Below the pieces are notes generated by a model. The model saw only the letters and a program-made list of their open reading frames with translations, did no database searches and had not been told where the DNA came from. From assembly GCF_003270085.1 (NCBI RefSeq), contig NZ_QFDQ01000198.1, positions 1-34,658 of the forward strand: a DNA stretch of 34,658 nt, written 5' to 3'. The first letter of the stretch is position 1, and every line of letters begins with the position of its first letter. Source of the DNA: Streptomyces triticisoli. Lineage in GTDB: Bacteria; Actinomycetota; Actinomycetes; Streptomycetales; Streptomycetaceae. A program made the position numbers and the translations under genes. Below, piece by piece: positions 15,105-24,200 of the stretch.

Positions 15105-15238
15105 TTGTGAGGGCTCTACAGCAAATGTGCAGTGATCATAATCACATCACCTTAAGGAAATTCTATGGATGACTTGTGAACCCCTTTGGAGATCATTTAA
15201 AAGTTCTTTGCTCTTGATTCTTTGAGGTGGGGGGTTCC
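15105..15238 (+). promoter_or_regulatory. AT-rich control region of the Rhs toxin gene
   Basis: This block is strikingly AT-rich for the window. It holds a CRP-like palindrome (15132-15145), a minimal frame ATG-GAT-GAC-TTG-TGA at 15165-15179 preceded by AAGGAAA, and a loose TTGTGA-N17-TTAAAA pair (15174-15202). The GAGGTGGGGGG just before 15239 acts as ribosome site. It probably contains the toxin promoter, but no single promoter is convincing. Confidence 0.45.
15132..15145. promoter_or_regulatory. CRP/FNR-like palindrome upstream of the toxin gene
   Basis: GTGATCATAATCAC fits GTGA-N6-TCAC, the classical CRP half-site arrangement, and includes the GTG-N6-CAC core recognised by Streptomyces Crp. 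It is centred about 100 nt before the toxin start codon. Binding is inferred from the motif only. Confidence 0.4.
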
Positions 15239-18200
15239 GTGCGTCCGGCACGTCCGCTTGTTGTTGCTGTTGCACTCGTGCTGGCCGTGCTGGCAGGCAC
15301 TGAGCAGGCCGCGCTTGCGGTGGACCAGTGGACGGGGAACAGTTCCGGGGAGGAAGCTCCCGACCAGCGGTGGGGGTCCGCCGCTGGACGCAGCCATTCC
15401 GCGGCCGCGAACGCGACGGATGCCTCCGCGAAGGGCGGCCATGCCGAGCCGCTCACAGGCCGGGGTGAGTTGCCCGCCGAGGGTGAGACGGGGATGACCC
15501 GGCTGGGTGGCGCTCCGAAACTGCCGAAGCCGGGGCCGGTGCAGGAGACGCAGGCGCCCGACGCACCCGCGGTGCAGGGTTTCGACTCCAAGCACAGCAA
15601 GGAGCTCAAGGGCGAACGCAAGGAGCGGCAGCGCACGTACCGGAACACGGACGGTACCTACACCACGCGCTTCTACACCGAGCCGGTCAACTTCCGTGCG
15701 AAGGACGGCAGTTGGAAGGCCATCGACACCACGCTGGTGCGACAGGACGACTCGGGTGCGCGGACGATGGACGTGAGCGATCCGGGCTGGGAGACGGAGG
15801 CGACCGAGTCGCCAGTGTCCTTCGCCGGCTCCGCCGACGCGGACCCGCTGGTCCGGATGGGACTCGGCGACGGACTGTCGGTCGGGTACTCCGTCGAGGG
15901 GGCCGATGCGGCCACCGGACGTGTCGAGGGCAGCCTGATCACCTATGCGGGGGTGCGGGACGCCTCCGATGTGGAGCTCGTGGCGGGCGGCTCCTCGGTG
16001 AAGGAGGTTGTGGTCCTTCACGACAGGACCGCGCCCTCGGAGTGGCGCTTCCCGCTGGAGCTCGAGGGGCTGACGGCTGCTCCCGACGGCCACGGCGGCA
16101 TCGTCTTCACCGACGCCGCCGGGGTGCAGCGGGCCTGGATGCCGCCGGGGTGGATGCAGGACTCCGCGACGTCGGACGACTCCACCGAGGGGGAGGTGTC
16201 CTCCGGAGTTGTCTTCAGCCTGGATGAGGAGAACGGCCGGCAGGTCGTCGTGATGAGGCTGGACGCGGACTGGCTGAACGCGCCGGAGCGGGTGTTCCCG
16301 GTGCGGGTCGATCCGTCGGTGAAGTCCTTCGCCGCCACCTCCGGGACGTACGTGGAGTACCCGTACAACCAGAACTTCGCCTCGGACACGGTGCTGAAGG
16401 TGGGCACCTACGACGGCGGCAGCCACAAGGCGGCGGCGTTCCTTCGCTTCTCGGGTGTAGAGAGTACGTTGAAGAACGCCTGGGTGCTGGGAGCCAACCT
16501 GGCTCTCTACAACACGTGGTCGTATTCGTGTACGGCACGTCCGGTGACGGTGCACCCGATCACGTCGAACTGGTCGGAGACCACGACGTCGAAGTGGCCG
16601 GGGCCGTCGACCGGTTCGTCGCTGGCGTCGAAGAGCTTCGCGCACGGCTGGCGTCCGGCGGGAACGGAGACGTGGTCGTGCGGTCCGGCCTGGGAGAGCA
16701 TCAAGCTCGGCTCGGCCGGCCGCACGCTGGTGGACGACTGGACGCACGGCCGGAAGAAGAACTACGGCCTGGCGGTGAAGGCGTCCACGACGGACTCCAG
16801 GGGCTGGAAGCAGTTCGGCTCGGACGACTACCCAAACGGCAAGCCCAGCCTGGACGTCACCTGGACGAAGTACGGCGCCACCTACAAGCTCGGCGACTTC
16901 ACCGCGCCCGTGACCGCCACCACGCAGGGCGTGCAGAAGGTCACCGTCACCAACCAGGGGCAGGAGACCTGGCCGAAGGGCGGCAACTACAAGCTGCGGT
17001 ACAACCTGTTCGACGCGTCGAGCAAGGAGATCACCGACAAGTCGAAGATCGCCTGGACGGAGATGCCCAAGAACGTGGCACCGGGCGACAGCGTGACGCT
17101 GGACGCGAAGGTCGCGCCCCTGACCCCCGCCACGTACACCGTGCAGTGGACGATGGACGACTACGGTGTGAGCCGCTTCACCACCGCCGGTGTTCCCGGA
17201 CCGGCTGTGAAGATCTCGGCGGTGAACATCCCTCCGCAGCTGACGGCCGAGTCGCCGGGCAGCGGGGTCACGGTCGACTCGCTCACGCCCACACTGTGGG
17301 CGAAGGGAACGGACGCCGACCACTACCCGAAGGCGACACTTCAGTACACCTTCGAGGTCTGCGAGGTCGAGGGCAGCAACCTGCGCAAGAACTGCAGGAA
17401 AGGCGTCCGCAGCACCGCGCAGCAGTGGGCGGTGCCGTCCGGCTGGCTGTCCTGGGGCAAGTCGTACGCCTGGTACGCGTACGTCTACGACGGCGCCGCC
17501 ACATCGGCCCAGCCCGGCCCGGCGCTGCTGACCACGCAGGTGCCCCAGCCGACCGTGACCAGCCACCTGGGCGGCGCGGACGACGGCAAGGAGATCGGCA
17601 CCCGGACGGGCAACTACGTCACCGCGGCCACGGACGCGGCCATGTCCACGGTGGGGCCGGAGCTGTCGGTCACCCGCACCTACAACTCCCTCGACCCGCG
17701 TGCCGGCGGAGCGTTCGGTTCCGGCTGGTCCACGCGCTGGGACATGCGGGTACATGAGGAACCGCAGACATCGACGGCGTTGGTGACGCTGTCCGACGGC
17801 TCCCAGGTACGGTTCGGTCTGAACCCCGACGGCACTTATGCCGGACCGTCGGACGGCGCGCTCACTCTCGCTCGCCAAAGGGGGGAGGGCTGGGCGCTGC
17901 GGGAACGCTCCGGTGCCGTCTACCACTTCATGCCCAGCGGCGTCCTGGCCCAGATCGTCGACACGGCGGGCCGCGCGCAGAGCGTCGCGCACGAGGCGGA
18001 AGACGGCGGCCCGGTCAAGAAGGTCACCGACACCCTCTCGGGCCGTTCGCTGTCCTTCACCTGGTCCGGCGGACACGTCAAGTCGGTGACGACGAGTGCC
18101 GTGGACGCGGACACTCCCGGGCTGACCTGGAACTATCACTATGACGGCGATCGGCTGACCAAGGTCTGCGCGCCGTCGACCACCAAGTGCACGGTCTATG

Positions 18201-21200
18201 AGTACGGCGACGGCTCCGTCTACCGCAGTAGCGTCCTGGACGCCGCCCCCACGTCGTACTGGCGGCTGGGCGAGGGCGAAGGGGAGACGGCGACCAGCGA
18301 GGCGGTCTCCCGTACCGGCCTGAACGAGGCCGTCTACCGGGACATTCAGCTCAGCACCGACTCCGCGCTCGCCGGGACGGCGGACACCTCCGTCGGCTTC
18401 GACGGCACGGACTCCGTGATCGAGCTGCCCGCCGATACCCTGAAGGCGGCGGCCTACCCGGCCGTCGAGCTGTGGTTCAAGACGAGCACGCCCACCGCGG
18501 TGCTGCTCGGATTCCAGGATGGCGAGCTCGGCACGAAGCCGACTTCCTGGCGTCCGGTGCTGAACATCGACGGCGCGGGCAAGCTCCGCGGTGAGTTCTA
18601 TCTGTCCGGGGCTTCCGGGGCGACCCCCATCGTGTCGTCGCGGACCGTCACCGACGGCAAGTGGCACCACGTGGTGCTGTCCGCGTCCGCCACCACCCAG
18701 ACGCTGTACCTGGACGGTGCCGAGGTCGGATCACTGGACGGGGCGATCATCGATCAGTCCGGTGAGTACGCCTACCTCGGCGGTGGCTATGGCAGCTCCG
18801 GTTGGATGGGCCTGCCCGGTGGCGACTACTACTTCAAGGGCCAGATGGACGAAGTCGCCTTCTACAACCATCCGCTGGACGCGGTCACGGTTGCCGAGCA
18901 CTACGCGGCCAGGGCCGCGATCGGCCAGGTGACCAAGGTCACCCTGCCGTCCGGTCGAGTGCATGCCACCGCCGTCTACGACCCTGTCAGCGGCCGGCTG
19001 ACCCAGCACACCGACGCGAACGGCGGCACCTGGAAAGTCTCCTCCCCCTCGTACTCGACCGCCTCGTCCTCCTACGCGGCGACGATCCAACGCAGCGGCC
19101 CCACCGGCTACTGGCGACTGGGCGAGCGCAGCGGCGCGCAGGCCGCAAGCCCCCTGGGCGACGGCCTGACCGGCGCCTACCTGGACGGCGTGCGGCTGGG
19201 CAGTCCGGGCATCTTCGCCGACGGTGACGACACAGCCGCCAGTTTCACCGGTGACGGCGCGGTCGAGGTTCCTTCCGAGTCCCTGGGCAAGGGCACATCG
19301 ATGTCGGTGGAGCTGTGGTTCAAGACCGCCGACTCCGGTGTGCTGACAACCAACCAGAACACCGAGTTCGGGGACACCCCGACCGGTTGGCGACCCATGC
19401 TGGTGATCGATTCCGCCGGCAAGCTGCGCGGCAAGTTCACGCCCAGTGCGAGCAGCATCCTGTCCAAGCAGACGGTCAACGACAACAAGTGGCACCACGT
19501 CCTGCTCACCGGCAACGAGGGCGTCCAAGTGCTCTTCGTGGACGGCGAATACCAAGGGCAGACGGCCAGTGGTGTCGAGACTCTGCGCCATTCCCGTGTG
19601 CTCATCGGCGGCGGCTACGCCTCCAGCGGATGGGACGGCCAGGCAGGCGGCTACCGTAACTTCACCGGCCAGATCGACGAAGTCGCCTTCTACGACAAGG
19701 CGCTCGTGCAACTCACTCAGGCGAGCGACGGCTCTTGGGGCTACCCGGTATGGCTCCAGTCCTCCATACTTAAGTACTTGAAATCCCCTGATACCCCGAA
19801 CCGTCACATCCAGGCTCGTACAACCCTGGTCAACGGGACCGCCGATCAGTACCAGGGTGTGGCCATCGCTGATGCACCCGCCGGATACTGGAGCTTGGGC
19901 GAAGAAGACGGAACTACACTGCACAGCCAGGTCGGAGGGCCGGACACGAACGCGCGCTTCGTCCCCGACACGGGTACTCTCCGCCGCTCGTCGCTCCATG
20001 CGCCCGGGATCTTCGGGGTGGGGCAGGACAGTGGGGCCACGCTCGCCAGAGGCGGGCACATCGAGATCCCCGGCTCCATGCCTGCAGGCACCACCGACCT
20101 TTCAGTCGAAATGTGGTTCCGCACGTCCACCCCGTCGGCCGTACTGCTGGGGTTCCAGAACCAGCCCATCGGCCAGATCCCGACCTCCTGGCGCGCGGTG
20201 CTCAACATCGACGGCGCCGGCAAACTCCGCGGCGAGTTCTACCTCGCCAACGTCTCCGGAGCCACACCGATCGTCTCGGCGCAGACGGTGACGGACGGAG
20301 CATGGCACCACGTGGTGCTGTCCGGATCCGGCACGACGCAGGCCCTCTATCTGGACGGTGTCAAGGTCGGTTCCCTGAACGGCACGATCGCGGAGCAGTC
20401 ACTTCGCTACGCCTACGTCGGTGGCGGCTACGGCAGTTCCGGCTGGATGGGCCTGCCCGCGAACACGTACTACTTCAACGGCGACATTGACGAGGTCGCT
20501 CTCTACCGCAAGTCGCTGACAGCCGATCAGGTATCCGCCCACTACCGCGCACAAGCCGAGGGCGCCGACTCCGGCCTGACGGCCACGATCACCCTCACCG
20601 ACCCGAAGCAGAAGACCAGCAAGGCCGCGTACGACGCCCTGCACGGCCAACGCGTCGTCTCCCGCACCGACGCCACGGGCGCGGTCACCTCGTACGCCTA
20701 CGACACCGGCGGCTTCCTGCACACGGTCACCGACCCCAACGGGCATGCCACCGTCACCGGCCACGACGCGCGCGGCAACACGGTGTCGACCACGACCTGC
20801 CGGGACGCCGACTCCTGCTGGACGAGTTTCTCCTCGTACCACCTCAACAGCAGTGACCCGCTCGACCCGCGCAACGACAAACCGCTGACCTACCGCGACC
20901 AGCGGTCGAGCGACTACCGCGACGACCGTTACCGCACCGCCTACACCTACAACTCCCTCGGCCTGCCGCTCACCGCGGTTCGCCCGGACAACAGCACGGC
21001 CTCCACCACCTACACCGCCGGCACCGAGACCGCGGTCGGCGGCGGAACCACCCCGGCCGGCCTGGTGTCGACGCAGACCACGCCGGGTGGCGCTAAGACG
21101 TCGTACCACTACTACGCCAACGGCGACCTGGCCGAGGTCATCTCGCCGTCCGGACTGGTCACGAAGTACACGTACGACGGGCTGGGCCGCAGAACCTCCG

Positions 21201-24200
21201 AGAAGCAGGTCTCCGACACCTTCCCGGACGGCGTGACCACGAGCTACGGATACGACGTGGCCTCCCGCATCGTCACCGAGACCGGCGCCGGAGTGAGGAA
21301 CGAGATCACCGGCACCACCCACACCGCGAAGATCACCCGCGACTACGACGAGGACGGCAACCTGCTGTCCGAGACGACGAAGGACACCACCGGCGGCGAC
21401 CCCGAACGCACCACCGCCTACCACTACAACGCGCACGGCCTGAACGACAGCGTCACCGACGCCGAGCAGCACACCACCCTGTTCGAACACGACGAACTGG
21501 GCCGTGTCACCGGGATGACCGACCCGGCGGGCACGCGCTTCACGTACACCTACACCGCTCGCGGACAGCACGCCACCACCGTCCTGAAGGGCTGGACCGG
21601 CGACCCGTCGGGCACCACCCGGGACCTGACCGTGGTGTCCAACGCCTACGACCCGGCCGGACGCCTGGCGTCCACGACCGACGCGATGGGCGCCACCACC
21701 GCCCACACCTACTTCGCTGACGGCCTGCCCGCCACCACCACGGCCAAGCAGGTAACCCAGGCCGACGGCACAAAGCGCGACATCGTCCTGGAGGCCAACA
21801 CCTACGACCCGGCGGGCAACTTGACCCAGCAGGTCACGGGCGGCGGCAGGACCACACGGACGTACACGGTGGACGCGCTCGGCCGTACCAGGACCAGCGT
21901 TCTCGACCCAGGCGGCCTGAACCGGACGAGCACCTTCGCCTACGACGCCGACGACCGGTTGAAGGAGCAGACACAGACCATCTCCGGGAGCAAGAAGCTC
22001 ACGACGACCGCGGAGTACGACTCGGCGGGCAACCCCACGAGGCAGACCATCACCGACGGCACCAGCGCGCACACCACCACCGGAACCTACGACCAGCGCG
22101 GTCTTCCGCTCACCACGGTCAGCCCGCGCGGCAACGTCACCGGAGCCGACGCGTCCGCGTACACCACCACCTACCGGTACGATGAACTCGGCCGCCTGGT
22201 GCAGGAGACTGTCCCGGCCGTCCAGGCCGAGGAGAACGGCGGCACGGCCACCACGGTCAAGCCGACCACGCTGACCGGCTACAACACCTTCGGTGAGGCC
22301 ACCGAGACGAAGGACGCCCGAGAGAAGGTGGCCCGGGCGGAGGTCGACCGGCTCGGCCGCACGACCGCCGTGACCCTGCCCGACTACACACCGTCGGGCG
22401 GCAGCACCGCGCTCACCGCGACCACCCGCACCACCTACACCGCACTCGGCCTGCCCCAATCGGTCACCGACCCGCTGGGCCGTACCACCCGCTACGGCTA
22501 CGACCAGTTCGGCCAACTCACCAGCAGGACCGACCCGGTCGCGAACCCGGCGGACGCCCTGCGGGCACAGTCCGACTACGGCCTGGTCGCCGGCCCGGTC
22601 ACGAACGCCGAAGGCGGCGGCGTGACCCGCTACACCTGGACGCCCACCGGTCTCCAGCTCTCCGCCACGGACCCGACGGGTGCCCGCACCGAGGCCACCT
22701 ACGACGAGCTCGGGCGGCAGCTGACCGCCACCACGATCGAGCGCTACCCGAACCGGCTGAACCTGGTCACCCGCTACACCTGGGACGACGCGGACAACCA
22801 GACCGCCTCGACGACACCGGGCGGCATCACCACCACCAGCACCTACAACCCGGCGGGTGAGGCCAAGTCCGTGACGGACCCGGTCGGCACCACCAGGTTC
22901 GACTACGACGGCCTCGGCCGCCCGACCGAGACCGTCGACGCGACTAACCGCCGGACGACCACCACCTACGACGCCCTCGATGACGTCACCGCGTCCACCG
23001 ACTACGGCACGGGTACCACCGCGCTGCGTACGACAACCGCCGAATACGACGCCGACGGCAACCGCACGGCCGTGGTCTCCCCGGAGACCAAGGCCCGGAC
23101 CACCTTCACGTACGACGCGCTGGGCCGGATGACCAAACAGGTCGAGCCCGTCTCCGGCAGCGAGTCGATCACGACGACCTTTGGTTACGACGCGACCGGC
23201 AATCGCACACGTTTCACCGATGGCCGGGGCAACACCACCGTCTACACCTTCAACTCCTGGGGCCTGCCAGAGTCCACGATCGAACCGGCCACGACCGCCC
23301 ACCCGAACGCCGCCGACCGCACCTGGACGACTGTCTACGACAAGGCGGGCCAGGCGGTGACGGAACTCCTGCCGGGCAGGGTGAAGCGCGAGCGCGCCTA
23401 CGACGGCCTGGGTCGCCTCGTCCGCGAGACCGGCACCGGCGCGGAAGCGGCCACCACCGACCGCACTCTCGGCTACGACCTCGCGGGCCGGCTGACCTCC
23501 GTCGGCTCCGACGATCCGCTCACCCCGAGCACCTACACCTACAACGACCGCGGCCAGCTCCTGACCGCGAACGGCCCCGCCGGCGTCGTGAACTACACCT
23601 ACGACGCCGACGGCAACATGACAGAGCGGAGGGACGCCAAGAACACCACCTCCTACGGGTACGACTCGGCGGGCCGGCTCGAGTGGCTGTGGAACTGGAT
23701 GACCCGTGCGGACATCTGGTACGAGTGGGACGCCGCAGGCCGCCCCGTCATGGAGCAGTACGCAATCCAACCCGAGGGATCCACCGAGTGGGTGGAGTCG
23801 GCCCGGCGCAGCTACGGCTACGACAGCCTCGGACGTCTCACCGACGACATCATCACCACACCGGACGAGACGACCAACATCGCAACCACCACCTACGCCT
23901 ATGACCTGGACGACCAACTGACGTGGAAGAAGACCACCGGCACGGCAGGAGCGGGGGAGCACGTCTACGGCTATGACCAGGCCGGACGCCTGTCCTACTG
24001 GACCGGCGGTGACCGGACCACACACTACGAATGGGACGCGGCCGGCAACCGGGTCGAGGCCGGGCCGGTCACGGCGGCGTATGACGAACGCAACCGCCTG
24101 CTGACCGACGGCTCCTCCACCTACCGCTACACCGCACGTGGCACGCTCGCCACGGTCGAGACGGGAACCGACTCCCGGTCTCTCACCTTCGACGCCTTCG

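Noticed and set aside
15197..18670. A 1,157-codon open frame antisense to the Rhs gene
   Set aside because: It is a mirror of high GC content at third codon positions on the opposite strand. It has no ribosome site or domain, and the plus strand encodes recognisable domains throughout.
20399..24025. A 1,208-codon reverse frame opposite the YD repeats
   Set aside because: Val/Gly/Arg-rich shadow of the Rhs repeats with periodic composition; no domain or start signal.
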